Source: Cryobacterium sp. SO2
GTDB taxonomy: Bacteria; Actinomycetota; Actinomycetes; Actinomycetales; Microbacteriaceae
Reading direction: 5' to 3'
Length of the DNA: 64,000 nt
Assembly: GCF_026151165.2 (NCBI RefSeq)
Contig: NZ_CP117849.1
Location: 186,001-250,000, forward strand
Shown here: positions 7,802 through 15,924 of the stretch, in pieces
How positions within the stretch are numbered: position 1 is the first letter of the stretch
Layout: every line of letters starts with the position of its first letter
The notes under the pieces: generated by a model
Told to the model about the DNA's origin: nothing
What the model saw: only the letters and a program-made list of their open reading frames with translations
The model's database searches: none
Program-made: the position numbers and the translations under genes

Positions 7802-8427
7802 CTGACCGCGCTCGCGGGGGCCCTGGGTTGGGAGCGGAGTTGCTTGGTACGCAGCAGCGTCATCGCGAAGACCGTGAATCCGAAGGTGATGGCGTTGATC
7901 AGGAACACCCAGCCGGCGCCGACGGCGACGGTGAGCAGGCCGGCGGCGGCCGGGCCGATCAGTCGCGCCCCGTTGAAGGAGGCTGAGTTGAGCGCTACGG
8001 CGTTGGACAGGTTGTCGTCGGGCACGAGCTCGGAGACGAAGGTCTGCCGGGCGGGCGCGTCGATGGCAGCCACGACGCCCAGGCCGAACGCGAAGAGGTA
8101 GACGTGCCAGAGCTCGACGACGCCGGTCACCGTGATGAGCCCGAGCCCCAGGGCGAGCAGGCCCATCAGGGTCTGGGTGAGCATCAGCAGCTTGCGCCGG
8201 TCGAACCTGTCGGCGATAAGCCCCGACCAGGGCATCAGCAGCAGCTGTGGCCCGAATTGCAGGGCCATGACGATGCCGACCGCGGTGGCGTTGTGGTCGG
8301 TGAGCTGGGTCAGCACGATCCAGTCCTGGGCCGTGCGCTGCATCCAGGTGCCCACATTGGACACCAGGGCGCCGGCGAACCAGATCCGATAATTGACCAC
8401 GCTCAGGGAGCGGAACATTGCACTCAA
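7798..8427 (-). CDS. MFS exporter, N-terminal half (frameshifted)
   Basis: 209 residues: the first six helices of an EntS-like MFS protein (FRSLSVVNYRIWFAGALVSN, then the signature loop ADRFDRRKLLMLTQ and the motif DAPARQTFVSELV). Full-length members are about 420-450 residues, and this one ends with a short off-frame tail PRAPASAVS. The start is TTG 8427, overlapping the MarR stop, or ATG 8418. The unit is transcribed with the MarR gene immediately upstream, a common drug-efflux arrangement in which the regulator senses the exported compound. Substrate is unknown. See the C-tract at 7816 for the break. Confidence 0.75.
   Translation of the reverse strand: MSAMFRSLSVVNYRIWFAGALVSNVGTWMQRTAQDWIVLTQLTDHNATAVGIVMALQFGPQLLLMPWSGLIADRFDRRKLLMLTQTLMGLLALGLGLITVTGVVELWHVYLFAFGLGVVAAIDAPARQTFVSELVPDDNLSNAVALNSASFNGARLIGPAAAGLLTVAVGAGWVFLINAITFGFTVFAMTLLRTKQLRSQPRAPASAVS
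7816..7820 (-). other. Homopolymer at the break in the MFS reading frame
   Basis: The minus strand reads GGGCCCCCGCG here. With five C the frame ends 20 bases on; with six C it would read RAPRERGQLMAGFRYV, which resembles intact homologues in this region. It is therefore the probable position of the single-base deletion. Confidence 0.7.
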
Positions 8428-8897
8428 CTGTTGGAGAGCTCCTTCATGATTTCGGTGGCGGCGGCCAAGACCTGGCGTTGCTCGGGAGTGAGGCGCAGGA
8501 TGCGCTGGGCGATCCAGTCGTCCCGGCGCTTGCGGGTCTCACGCACGATTGTCATCCCGGTGTCGGTGACCGTGAGCACGACCTTGCGGCCGTCCTCGGC
8601 CGACCCGGCCCTGTCGACCAGGCCGGCTTCGACCAGGGCGTTGACGGTGCGGTTCATCGACGGCGGGGTCACCCGCTCTTCGTCGCTGAGCGCGCTGAGG
8701 GTCATCGGGCCCAGCCTGAACACGGCGCCGAGGGCCGAGAACTGGCCGCTGGTGAGTTCGTTGTCGGCCTGCTCCTGTCGCACCCGGCGGGCGAGCCTGC
8801 CGTTGGCGAGCCGGAAGTCATGGCTCAACTCCGCGACGGTGCGTCGCTTGGCGTGGGGGGCAGCGGCGGGGGCGGTGTGCCCAGGAAGAAGAGTCAT
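8424..8897 (-). CDS. MarR-family transcriptional regulator
   Basis: 157 residues with a winged helix-turn-helix: LTSGQFSALGAVFRLGPMTLSALSDEE, the recognition helix TPPSMNRTVNALVEAGLVDR and the wing AEDGRKVVLTVTDTG. Dimerisation helices flank it. MarR proteins generally repress adjacent efflux or degradation genes and release DNA when they bind a small aromatic ligand or are oxidised. The stop codon overlaps the start of the MFS gene, so the pair forms one operon, and palindromic TTAG/CTAA sequences just upstream suggest autoregulation. Confidence 0.9.
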   Translation of the reverse strand: MTLLPGHTAPAAAPHAKRRTVAELSHDFRLANGRLARRVRQEQADNELTSGQFSALGAVFRLGPMTLSALSDEERVTPPSMNRTVNALVEAGLVDRAGSAEDGRKVVLTVTDTGMTIVRETRKRRDDWIAQRILRLTPEQRQVLAAATEIMKELSNS

Positions 8898-8903
8898 GAT
8901 TAC

Positions 8904-8929
8904 TTAGCCTAACAAATTAGCCATGCTAA
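8904..8929. promoter_or_regulatory. Probable MarR operator
   Basis: Two small palindromes, TTAGCCTAA (8904-8912) and TTAGCCATGCTAA (8917-8929), lie 7-32 bp upstream of the MarR start in an otherwise GC-rich gap. AT-rich inverted repeats here are typical MarR sites. Confidence 0.6.
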
Positions 8930-8957
8930 TGATTCCCCGCTCGTCTGATTGCGCTAT

Positions 8958-9019
8958 CTGTTCCCGTTCCGGACAACTGCGCCCGGTGTGCCGGACGCAT
9001 TTGTCTGCATGGGGAACAG
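8958..9019. repeat. Hairpin repeat, copy 1 (diverged)
   Basis: Two 29-nt arms (8958-8986 and 8991-9019) around a TGTG loop form an imperfect palindrome. Shared words with copies at 52162 and 53509 are GGACAAC, the CCGG arm ends and the 4-nt loop. It lies in the gap between the divergent MarR and hydrolase genes, so it is not simply a terminator. Confidence 0.7.
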
Positions 9020-9074
9020 TTGGGACGAAAACGGGGGCGGGACAGGTGCGGGGGTTGTGCGGCAGAATGAGGCC

Positions 9075-9968
9075 GTGCCCACCTTCACCGATGAATATGG
9101 CGTTCCGATCGTCTACTACGCCTGGCCCGTTGACCACCCGCGCGCCATCGTGCAGCTCGTTCACGGCGTGGGGGAGCACGCCCTGCGCTACCGGGAGGTG
9201 GCCCGCGCGCTGAACGCGGCCGGCTACTCGGTCTACGCCGACGACCACCGCGGCCACGGCCAGACCGGGATGCTGCAGCACGGCGGCGACGCCGGCCGGC
9301 TCGGCCGGCTCGGCCCCGGTGGACTACGCGCGGCGGTGGCCGCCGTGCACAGATTCACGGACGTGATCCGGCAGGCCGCGGCCCCTCAAGCACAGCAGGG
9401 ACATCCGCCGGTACCCCTGGTACTGCTCGGCCACAGCTGGGGTTCGTTCATGGCGCAGATGATCATCAACCGGTATCCGCAGGACTATCAGGCCGTCGTG
9501 CTCACCGGCACCGCTTACCGCTGGCCCGGCTTCCTCAACAGCGGAGACCTCAATGCCAGGCACAAGCACCTCGGCACGACGGGCGCAGAGTGGCTGAGCC
9601 GTGACCCGGCCGTCGCGGCGGCGTTCGTGGCCGACCCGCTCACCACCAGCGTGCCGCTGGCCAAGCTCTTCGGCCTGCGCGATGCCGCCCGCATTCTCGG
9701 CCGTCCCGCCAGGCGGCTGCCCCCGACCCTGCCCGTGCTCATCCAGGTCGGCGGCGACGACCCCGTCGGCGGAGAGCGCAGCGCCAGGAAGCTCGTGGAC
9801 GCCTACACCCGCCGCTCAGGCGTGCGTGATGTGCGCCTGATCGTGTACCCGGGCGCCAGGCACGAGGTCTTCAACGAGACCAACCGCGACGAGGTGCTGG
9901 CCGACCTGGTCGGCTGGTTGGACAGCCACCTTCCCGCCTCCGTCCAGGACGGTTCTGTCGACGATTAG
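9075..9968 (+). CDS. Alpha/beta hydrolase, monoacylglycerol-lipase-like
   Basis: 297 residues from GTG 9075. The fold motifs are VQLVHGVGEHALRYREVA (oxyanion region), DDHRGHGQT, the nucleophile elbow GHSWGS, an acid in VGGDDPV and the catalytic His in YPGARHEVFNE; this is the order of the serine aminopeptidase S33/lysophospholipase group, which hydrolyses acyl glycerols or similar esters. No signal peptide is visible, so it is cytoplasmic. The reading frame is open back to 8949, but the upstream part crosses the hairpin repeat and lacks similarity. A CAGAAT box at 9063-9068 suits a leaderless start. The exact substrate is unknown. Confidence 0.85.
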   Translation: MPTFTDEYGVPIVYYAWPVDHPRAIVQLVHGVGEHALRYREVARALNAAGYSVYADDHRGHGQTGMLQHGGDAGRLGRLGPGGLRAAVAAVHRFTDVIRQAAAPQAQQGHPPVPLVLLGHSWGSFMAQMIINRYPQDYQAVVLTGTAYRWPGFLNSGDLNARHKHLGTTGAEWLSRDPAVAAAFVADPLTTSVPLAKLFGLRDAARILGRPARRLPPTLPVLIQVGGDDPVGGERSARKLVDAYTRRSGVRDVRLIVYPGARHEVFNETNRDEVLADLVGWLDSHLPASVQDGSVDD

Positions 9969-9971
9969 GCT
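9966..9971 (+). promoter_or_regulatory. -10 box for a leaderless lplA transcript
   Basis: TAGGCT ends 7 nt before the ATG at 9979 and overlaps the stop codon of the preceding hydrolase gene. No Shine-Dalgarno sequence lies between. Confidence 0.55.
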
Positions 9972-9978
9972 GGGCTCC

Positions 9979-11028
9979 ATGCATGGTGAATACAAGGTTC
10001 CTGGCGGCAAACTCGTTGTGGTCGATCTCGACGTTGTCGACAACGTCATCACCGATTTCCGCCTGGCCGGTGACTTCTTCCTCGAGCCCGACGATGCCCT
10101 CGAAGACATCAACGCCGCGGTGAACGGCCTGGCCGCCGACAGCGACGCCGCCACCATCGCGGGTGTGGTGCGGGCTGCGCTGCCGCCCCAGGCCACCCTG
10201 CTCGGCTTCTCGCCGGAGTCGGTGGCCGTGGCCATCCGCCGTTCGCTCGCCCACGCCAGCGGCTGGCGCGACTACGAGTGGCAGCTCATCCACACCAAGG
10301 CGGAGCGACCGGTGATGCAGATGGCGCTCGACGAGGTGCTCGCCGTCGAGGTCGGCGAGGGCCGGCGCAAGCCCACGCTGCGCATCTGGGAGTGGAACGA
10401 ACCTGCCGTCGTGATCGGCAGTTTTCAGTCGCTGAAGAACGAGGTCGACCAGGTCAACGCCGAGAAGCATGGATTCACCGTGGTGCGCCGGGTCTCCGGC
10501 GGCGGCGCCATGTTCATGGAGGCCGGCTCGGTGATCACGTACTCGATCTACGCGCCCACCGATCTTGTGCACGGGATGACCTTCGCCGACTCCTACGCGT
10601 TCCTCGACGAGTGGGTCATCACAGCGCTCAAGTCGCTCGGCATCGACGCTCACTACCAGCCGCTCAACGACATCACGAGCCCCACCGGCAAGATCGGCGG
10701 AGCGGCCCAGAAGCGCCTCGGCAGCGGCGCCGTGCTGCACCACGTCACCATGAGCTACGACATGGACGGCGAGAAGATGGTGCAGGTGCTGCGCATCGGC
10801 CGTGAGAAGCTCAGCGACAAGGGCATCACGAGTGCAGCCAAGCGGGTGGACCCGCTGCGCAGCCAGACCGGCCTCAGCCGGGCCGAGATCATCGACCGGA
10901 TGAAGCAGACCTTCACGAGCCTCTACGGGGCCGTTCCCGGAGAGATCACCGAGGCGGAGTACGCCAAGGCCGCCGATCTCGTGGAGAGCAAGTTCAGCAC
11001 CGACGAGTGGATCGGCCGCGTTCCCTGA
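9979..11028 (+). CDS. lplA: Lipoate-protein ligase A with N-terminal accessory domain
   Basis: 349 residues. It activates lipoate with ATP and attaches it to lysine of E2 and GcvH proteins. Residues 1-90 (EYKVPGGKLVVVDLDV, LAGDFFLEPDDALEDIN) match the small accessory domain that in E. coli LplA lies at the C-terminus; residues 95-345 form the BPL/LplA catalytic domain with RIWEWNEPAVVIGSFQS, the lipoate-binding loop VVRRVSGGGAMF, and the catalytic Lys in TGKIGGAAQKR. So the domain order is reversed relative to E. coli. The start is an ATG 7 nt after a TAGGCT box. No lipoylated-complex genes are adjacent. Confidence 0.9.
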   Translation: MHGEYKVPGGKLVVVDLDVVDNVITDFRLAGDFFLEPDDALEDINAAVNGLAADSDAATIAGVVRAALPPQATLLGFSPESVAVAIRRSLAHASGWRDYEWQLIHTKAERPVMQMALDEVLAVEVGEGRRKPTLRIWEWNEPAVVIGSFQSLKNEVDQVNAEKHGFTVVRRVSGGGAMFMEAGSVITYSIYAPTDLVHGMTFADSYAFLDEWVITALKSLGIDAHYQPLNDITSPTGKIGGAAQKRLGSGAVLHHVTMSYDMDGEKMVQVLRIGREKLSDKGITSAAKRVDPLRSQTGLSRAEIIDRMKQTFTSLYGAVPGEITEAEYAKAADLVESKFSTDEWIGRVP

Positions 11029-11031
11029 CCG

Positions 11032-11367
11032 CTACCGGCCGCGGCTGAGCAGGTCCTGGTATTCGGCGTGCTGGTCGATCCAGTCGGCGACGAACGGGCA
11101 GGCCGCCACCACGGTGAGGCCGGTGCGGATGCGCACGTCGTCAAGCGCCTGCTCGACGAGGATGCCCGCCAGACCGTGCTCCCGCTTGGCGGGGTCCACC
11201 TCGGTGTGCGTGAACCGCATCTCCTGGCCCACGATCCGGTAGTCGGCGAGCCCGGCGGGTTCTCCGTCCAGCCACAGGGTGTATCGCGATAGATCGGGTT
11301 CGTGCACAACCTCGGCGGCAGCGTCCCCAGCGGCAGAGCCCTCACGTGTCATCTTGTCGATCGTCAT
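11032..11367 (-). CDS. GNAT-like N-acetyltransferase (YjdJ/NATD1 type)
   Basis: 111 residues, the single-domain short GNAT family (about 90-100 residues). Conserved segments are TLWLDGEPAGLADYRIVGQEMRFTHTEVDP, then EHGLAGILVEQALDDVR (a shortened acetyl-CoA loop) and CPFVADWI near the C-terminus. These features match the family closely; substrates are generally unknown. It ends 4 bp from lplA, convergent. An alternative start at 11352 would remove five residues. Divergent from the DNA methyltransferase with a 34-bp gap. Confidence 0.85.
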   Translation of the reverse strand: MTIDKMTREGSAAGDAAAEVVHEPDLSRYTLWLDGEPAGLADYRIVGQEMRFTHTEVDPAKREHGLAGILVEQALDDVRIRTGLTVVAACPFVADWIDQHAEYQDLLSRGR

Positions 11368-11401
11368 CGGATCAGCGTAGGCCGACTGACAGAATGAGGG
11401 A

Positions 11402-12307
11402 ATGCCAAACGCGTGGACTCAGTTCTCTCCCAGCCGCGTCATCCAGGCCGACAACCTGGAGATCCTGCCCACGCTGCCCGACGGCGCGTTCACCCTCATC
11501 TACCTCGACCCGCCGTTCAACACCGGCCGCACCCAGAAGCGGCAGGCCACCACCTCGGTGCGGAGCACCCTGGCCAGTGGGGCGCACGCCACCGGAACCA
11601 TCACCGGGTTCAAAGGCCAGCGCTATGAGCGCATCAAGGGTGACCTGCTCGGCTACGACGACCAGTTCGAGGACTACTGGGCCTTTCTCGAGCCCCGGCT
11701 GATCGAGGCCTGGCGGCTGCTGGCCGAGGACGGCACGCTCTACCTGCACCTGGACTACCGGGAGGCGCACTACGCCAAGGTGCTCCTCGACGCCCTCTTC
11801 GGCCGGGACTGCTTTCTCAACGAGCTCATCTGGGCCTACGACTACGGCGCGAAGTCGAAGAACCGCTGGCCCACCAAGCACGACACGATCCTGGTCTACG
11901 TGAAGGATCCGCGAGCGTACTATTTCGATTCCAGCACCGTCGATCGCGAGCCGTACATGGCGCCCGGGCTGGTCACGCCGGAGAAGGTGGCCAAGGGCAA
12001 ACTGCCCACTGACGTCTGGTGGCACACCATCGTGTCGCCGACGGGCAAGGAGAAGACCGGCTACCCCACCCAGAAGCCCGTCGGCATCCTGCGCCGCATG
12101 ATCCAGGCATCCAGCCGCGAGGGTGACTGGGTGCTGGACTTCTTCGCCGGCAGCGGCACGACGGGCGCGGTCGCGGCCGCCCTGGGTCGCCGATTCCTGC
12201 TGATCGACCAGAATCCGGAGAGCCTCGCCGTGATGCACGAGCGGCTGGGCGCTCTGCCCGACGTCGATTTCGTCGACGACGACCGGGCCACAAGACTGGG
12301 AGCATGA
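11402..12307 (+). CDS. Orphan DNA methyltransferase (beta class, N6-adenine or N4-cytosine)
   Basis: 301 residues. Catalytic motif IV DPPF is at 36-39 and the AdoMet motif I FAGSGTTG at 248-255, so the order IV then I defines the beta class. The YPTQKP motif typical of this group is at 221-226. A 30-residue Arg/Thr-rich insertion after motif IV (TGRTQKRQATTSVRSTLASG) may contact DNA. There is no restriction endonuclease or specificity gene beside it; the neighbours are a GNAT and an F420 oxidoreductase. So it looks like a solitary, probably regulatory methyltransferase. Its stop overlaps the next start (ATGA). Confidence 0.9.
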   Translation: MPNAWTQFSPSRVIQADNLEILPTLPDGAFTLIYLDPPFNTGRTQKRQATTSVRSTLASGAHATGTITGFKGQRYERIKGDLLGYDDQFEDYWAFLEPRLIEAWRLLAEDGTLYLHLDYREAHYAKVLLDALFGRDCFLNELIWAYDYGAKSKNRWPTKHDTILVYVKDPRAYYFDSSTVDREPYMAPGLVTPEKVAKGKLPTDVWWHTIVSPTGKEKTGYPTQKPVGILRRMIQASSREGDWVLDFFAGSGTTGAVAAALGRRFLLIDQNPESLAVMHERLGALPDVDFVDDDRATRLGA

Positions 12308-13230
12308 GACTCCGCATCTTCACCGAGCCCCAGCAGGGCGCCAGCTACGACGACCTCCTGGCGGTGGCGCAGGCCACCGAGAAGCTGGGCTTCGATGCCT
12401 TCTTCCGCTCAGACCACTACCTCGCCATGGGCGACCACGTCTCCGGGCTGCCCGGGCCCACGGATGCCTGGACCACGCTGGCCGGCCTGGCCCGCGAGAC
12501 CGAACGCATCCGCCTGGGCACCCTGGTGTCGTCGGTCACCTACCGGCCGCCGGGGGTGCTGGCGATCCAGGTGGCCCAGGTCGACCAGATGTCGGGCGGC
12601 CGAGTGGAGCTCGGGCTGGGCACCGGCTGGTTCGAGCAGGAGCACCTCGCGTACGGCATCCCGTTCCCGGCCAAGCGGTTCGGCATGCTCGAAGAGCAGC
12701 TCGAGGTGATCACCGGCCTGTGGGGTACTCCCGTCGGCGAGAGCTACAGCTTCGCGGGCGAGCACTACACCCTCGTCGATTCACCCGCCCTGCCCAAGCC
12801 CACCCAGGCGCGGGTGCCCGTGATCGTCGGCGGCGGCGGTGCCAAGCGCACCCCGGCGATGGCTGCCCGGTTCGCCACCGAGTTCAATCTGCCGTTCCCT
12901 GACTTCGCCGATATCCCGGCCAAGTTCGCCGGGGTTCGGGCCGCCTGCGAGGCGGTGGGCCGCGACCCGAAGGAGCTCGTCTACTCCGCGGCGCTCATCG
13001 CGGTGGCCGGAGCCGACGAGGCCGAGTTCACCCGCCGGGCCGCGGCCGTGGGCCGGGAGCCCGCGGAGCTGCGCGAACACGGGATCGCCGGAACCACCGG
13101 CGAGGTCGTCGACAGGCTCGGTGCCCTCGCGGCCGACGGCGTGGAGTGCGTCTACCTGCAGATCATGGATCTGGCCGACCTCGACCATCTGGATTTCATC
13201 GCCCGCGAGGTCATGCCGCAGCTGGACTAG
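12304..13230 (+). CDS. LLM-class F420-dependent oxidoreductase
   Basis: 308 residues with the luciferase-like monooxygenase TIM barrel: MRLRIFTEPQQGASYDDLLAVAQATEKLGFDAFFRSDHY, the LGTLVSSVTYRPPGVLA strand, the GRVELGLGTGWFEQEH segment and VPVIVGGGGAKRTPAMAARFATEFN. The actinobacterial subgroup (TIGR03560-like) uses F420 rather than FMN; this is inferred from similarity. Overlaps the methyltransferase by 4 bp, so they are co-transcribed, although a functional link is not evident. Substrate unknown. Confidence 0.88.
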   Translation: MRLRIFTEPQQGASYDDLLAVAQATEKLGFDAFFRSDHYLAMGDHVSGLPGPTDAWTTLAGLARETERIRLGTLVSSVTYRPPGVLAIQVAQVDQMSGGRVELGLGTGWFEQEHLAYGIPFPAKRFGMLEEQLEVITGLWGTPVGESYSFAGEHYTLVDSPALPKPTQARVPVIVGGGGAKRTPAMAARFATEFNLPFPDFADIPAKFAGVRAACEAVGRDPKELVYSAALIAVAGADEAEFTRRAAAVGREPAELREHGIAGTTGEVVDRLGALAADGVECVYLQIMDLADLDHLDFIAREVMPQLD

Positions 13231-13248
13231 CGGCGCGAGCCAGCCAGG

Positions 13249-14277
13249 TCAGGCGGATTCGCGCAGCACCAGGCGGGTGGGCATGAAGTTGTGGTGCGGA
13301 ACCGTCTCGTCGTCGGCCAGGAGGCGCAGCAGCAGGTCTGCCATGGCGAAGCCCATCTCCCGCGACGGTTGGCTCACCGTGGTCAGCGAGATCGGGCCGG
13401 AGACGGCCGCCGGGCTGTCGTCGAAGGAGACCACGGCGATGTCTCCGGGCACGGACCGGCCCTGTTCGGCCAGCACGCCCATGGTGCCGACCGCCATGAG
13501 GTCGCTCGCGACGAACAGGGCGTCGATGTCCGGGTTCTCGGCGAGCAGGCGGCGGGTAGCGGCCGCGGCGCCGGCAGCCGTGAAGTCGCCGTGCTCGACA
13601 GCCGCGGCCACGAGGCCGGCATGGTCGAGGGCCTGGGTGAAGCCGGTGAGCCTGTCGATTCCGGCGGGCATGTCAACCGGGCCGGTGATGGTTCCGATGC
13701 GGCGCCGGCCGATGTCGATGAGGTGCTGCACGCCACTGATCGCCCCGGCGACGTTGTCGACATCCACGAAGTAGTTGTCGGCGCCCGAGTGGTTCGTGGG
13801 CCGGCCACCGAAGACCACGGGCATGGTGGACTCGAGGTTGTCCACGAAGTCGTCCCCGGTGTGGTGGGAGATCACGAGCGCGCCGTCGACGTTGCCCGAC
13901 CGGAGGTAGCGCATGGTCTTGTGCCGCGGGTCGCTGGATGCCACCAGCAGGTTCAGTGTGTAGTCACTCTCGTCCAGGCGGTTGGTGATGCCCTGCACGA
14001 CCGCGGCGAAGTAGGGGTCGCCGAAGAACTTCGTCATGTCTTCGGGCACGACGAGGGCGACGGACTGGGTCTGGTGGCTCGCGAGGGATCTGGCGGCGCG
14101 ATTGGGCACGTAGTTGAGGCGCTCGATCGCGGCGTTGACCGACTCGACCACCTCCGGCCGCACCTTCGGGGAGCCGTTGACGACCCGGCTGACCGTGGCC
14201 CGGGATACGCCGGCAGCGGCGGCGACCATCTCGAGGGTCGGCTGGGGCGGACGCGCACTCCGGGTTCCCAATGTCAT
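13249..14277 (-). CDS. LacI-family regulator of the adjacent sugar ABC importer
   Basis: 342 residues. HTH: TLEMVAAAAGVSRATVSRVVNGSPKV; hinge: RAARSLASHQTQSVAL; then a sugar-binding-like effector domain ending in SQPSREMGFAMADLLLRLL. It is divergent from the solute-binding-protein gene and the intervening region has two perfect TGAGAGCGCTCTCA palindromes, the classical type of LacI/CebR operator in actinobacteria (related to the CebR site TGGGAGCGCTCCCA). It probably represses the importer until an oligosaccharide binds. The ATG at 14277 begins only eleven residues before the HTH. Confidence 0.92.
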   Translation of the reverse strand: MTLGTRSARPPQPTLEMVAAAAGVSRATVSRVVNGSPKVRPEVVESVNAAIERLNYVPNRAARSLASHQTQSVALVVPEDMTKFFGDPYFAAVVQGITNRLDESDYTLNLLVASSDPRHKTMRYLRSGNVDGALVISHHTGDDFVDNLESTMPVVFGGRPTNHSGADNYFVDVDNVAGAISGVQHLIDIGRRRIGTITGPVDMPAGIDRLTGFTQALDHAGLVAAAVEHGDFTAAGAAAATRRLLAENPDIDALFVASDLMAVGTMGVLAEQGRSVPGDIAVVSFDDSPAAVSGPISLTTVSQPSREMGFAMADLLLRLLADDETVPHHNFMPTRLVLRESA

Positions 14278-14381
14278 GGCGTCATTCTATTTGCGCTGGC
14301 ACCGCCGGTGTCGCGCGCACGGCGCGCGTCGGTGGTCGCGGGTGCGACGCGCCGGTGGATCGCCCGCGCAGAGCCGTCGCC

Positions 14382-14411
14382 TTGACAAGCTCTGCACAAC
14401 TGCCCTAGGGT
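14382..14411 (+). promoter_or_regulatory. Promoter of the sugar ABC importer operon
   Basis: TTGACA (14382-14387) and TAGGGT (14406-14411), 18 bp apart, followed 13 bp later by the first of two LacI-type operators. Confidence 0.7.
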
Positions 14412-14423
14412 GACGGTGATTGA

Positions 14424-14437
14424 TGAGAGCGCTCTCA
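14424..14437. promoter_or_regulatory. LacI-type operator O1
   Basis: TGAGAGCGCTCTCA is a perfect 14-bp palindrome with the central CG of LacI-family sites. Located just downstream of the -10 box. Confidence 0.9.
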
Positions 14438-14447
14438 CGATGCGAAA

Positions 14448-14461
14448 TGAGAGCGCTCTCA
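14448..14461. promoter_or_regulatory. LacI-type operator O2
   Basis: A second identical TGAGAGCGCTCTCA, 24 bp centre to centre from O1, roughly two helical turns, allowing two dimers to bind side by side on almost the same DNA face. Confidence 0.9.
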
Positions 14462-14512
14462 CCACGGCACGTATGTCTTGCATTCGCAGCACACGCACAC
14501 AAAGGAGTGAAA

Positions 14513-15844
14513 GTGAAGTTCTCACAACGCACCAAGGTTGGCGCCGCAGTAGCCTGCGCCGCATCCTTCGCCCTCATCGCAACAGGCTGTTCGTCGGCAG
14601 GCACCGACACCGCCGGCGGCGACGACGCGATCGAGTTGACCGTCACCACGTTCGGCAGCATGGGCATGGACGACCTCTACGCACAGTACGAGGCGGACAA
14701 CCCCGGCATCACGATCAAGGCCAACAACATCGACACCGGCGGCAACGCCCGCACGGATGCCTTCACCAAGATCGCCGCCGGAAGCGGACTCTCCGACGTC
14801 CTGGCCGTCGAAGAGGGCTGGCTCGGCTCGATCCAGACCGTTTCCGACCAGTTCGTCGACCTGTCCGACTATGGCGCAGACAAGATCAAGGACCGCTGGG
14901 TTCCGTGGAAGCTCGAACAGGGCACCGACAAGGACGGCCGCATCATCGCGTACGGCACCGACATCGGCCCGGAGGGCCTCTGCTACAACAGCGCAGCTTT
15001 CGCCGCAGCCGGCTTGCCCACCGACCGCACCGAGGTCGCGGCTCTGCTCGGCGGCGCGGACGCCACCTGGGACAGCTACTTCGCCCTCGGCGAGCAGTAC
15101 CAGAAGGCCACCGGCAAGGCCTGGTTCGACCAGTCCGGCTTCATCTGGAACTCCATGGTGAACCAGATGGACGAGGGCTACTACACCGCTGACGGCGAAC
15201 TGAACGTCGTCGACAACCCCGACCTCAAGGCGGCCTGGACGAAGCTCGCCGACGCCAACGCGGCCGGCCTCTCCGCCAAGCAGACCCAGTGGGACTGGAA
15301 CAAGGGCTCGTCGTTCACCGACGGAACCTTCGCAACGTTCATGTGCCCGGGCTGGATGCTCGGAGTCGTCCAGGGCCAGGTTGAGACCGCGGGCGGCGAC
15401 GCCACCGGCGCGACCGCAGGCTGGGACTTCGCCGACGTCTTCCCCGGCGGCGCAACCAACTGGGGTGGTTCGTTCCTGACCGTTCCGACGCAGTCGAAGC
15501 ACCCGCAGGAAGCTGCCGACCTGGCCGCCTGGCTGACCGACGCCGACCAGCAGGTCGCCGAGTTCAAGGCCCAGGGCCCGTTCCCGAGCGTCACTGCCGC
15601 GCAGACGGATCCCGCCCTCGCCGAGGCGACCGGTGTCTCCGCGTTCTTCAATGACGCGCCGATCGCCGAAATCCTCACCAAGCGTGCCGATGGAGTGAAG
15701 GCCCAGTTCAAGGGCCCGGATGACTCCACGATCCAGGAGCAGGTCTTCGGACCGTCCGCGATCTCGCTCGACCAGGGCGTGGCCGGAGACAAGGCATGGG
15801 ATGACGCCATGACCCTGTTCGACCAGCTCATCACCAACAAGTAG
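14513..15844 (+). CDS. Sugar ABC transporter substrate-binding lipoprotein
   Basis: 443 residues, family 1 extracellular solute-binding protein. The GTG at 14513 follows AAAGGAG (14501-14507). The signal peptide KFSQRTKVGAAVACAASFALIATGC ends in a lipobox with Cys26, so the protein is a membrane-anchored lipoprotein. The mature part has the family pattern ITIKANNIDTGG, GLSDVLAVEEGW, YGTDIGPEGLCYN, FATFMCPGW and GGSFLTVPTQSKHPQEAADLAAWL. Binds a sugar, probably an oligosaccharide; identity unknown. A strong hairpin separates it from the permeases, which would raise its expression relative to them. Confidence 0.93.
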   Translation: MKFSQRTKVGAAVACAASFALIATGCSSAGTDTAGGDDAIELTVTTFGSMGMDDLYAQYEADNPGITIKANNIDTGGNARTDAFTKIAAGSGLSDVLAVEEGWLGSIQTVSDQFVDLSDYGADKIKDRWVPWKLEQGTDKDGRIIAYGTDIGPEGLCYNSAAFAAAGLPTDRTEVAALLGGADATWDSYFALGEQYQKATGKAWFDQSGFIWNSMVNQMDEGYYTADGELNVVDNPDLKAAWTKLADANAAGLSAKQTQWDWNKGSSFTDGTFATFMCPGWMLGVVQGQVETAGGDATGATAGWDFADVFPGGATNWGGSFLTVPTQSKHPQEAADLAAWLTDADQQVAEFKAQGPFPSVTAAQTDPALAEATGVSAFFNDAPIAEILTKRADGVKAQFKGPDDSTIQEQVFGPSAISLDQGVAGDKAWDDAMTLFDQLITNK

Positions 15845-15862
15845 TAGCAAAAATCCGCTCTT

Positions 15863-15905
15863 GCCGGGCTCCCCGGCGCCGCACGCAGGCACCGGGGAGC
15901 CCGGC
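15863..15905 (+). terminator. Intra-operon hairpin after the binding-protein gene
   Basis: GCCGGGCTCCCCGG (15863-15876) pairs perfectly with CCGGGGAGCCCGGC (15892-15905). It has no T tract, so partial termination or 3'-end protection of the binding-protein mRNA is likely, as in other ABC importer operons. Confidence 0.7.
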
Positions 15906-15924
15906 TCGAAGGCAGAAAGCCACC

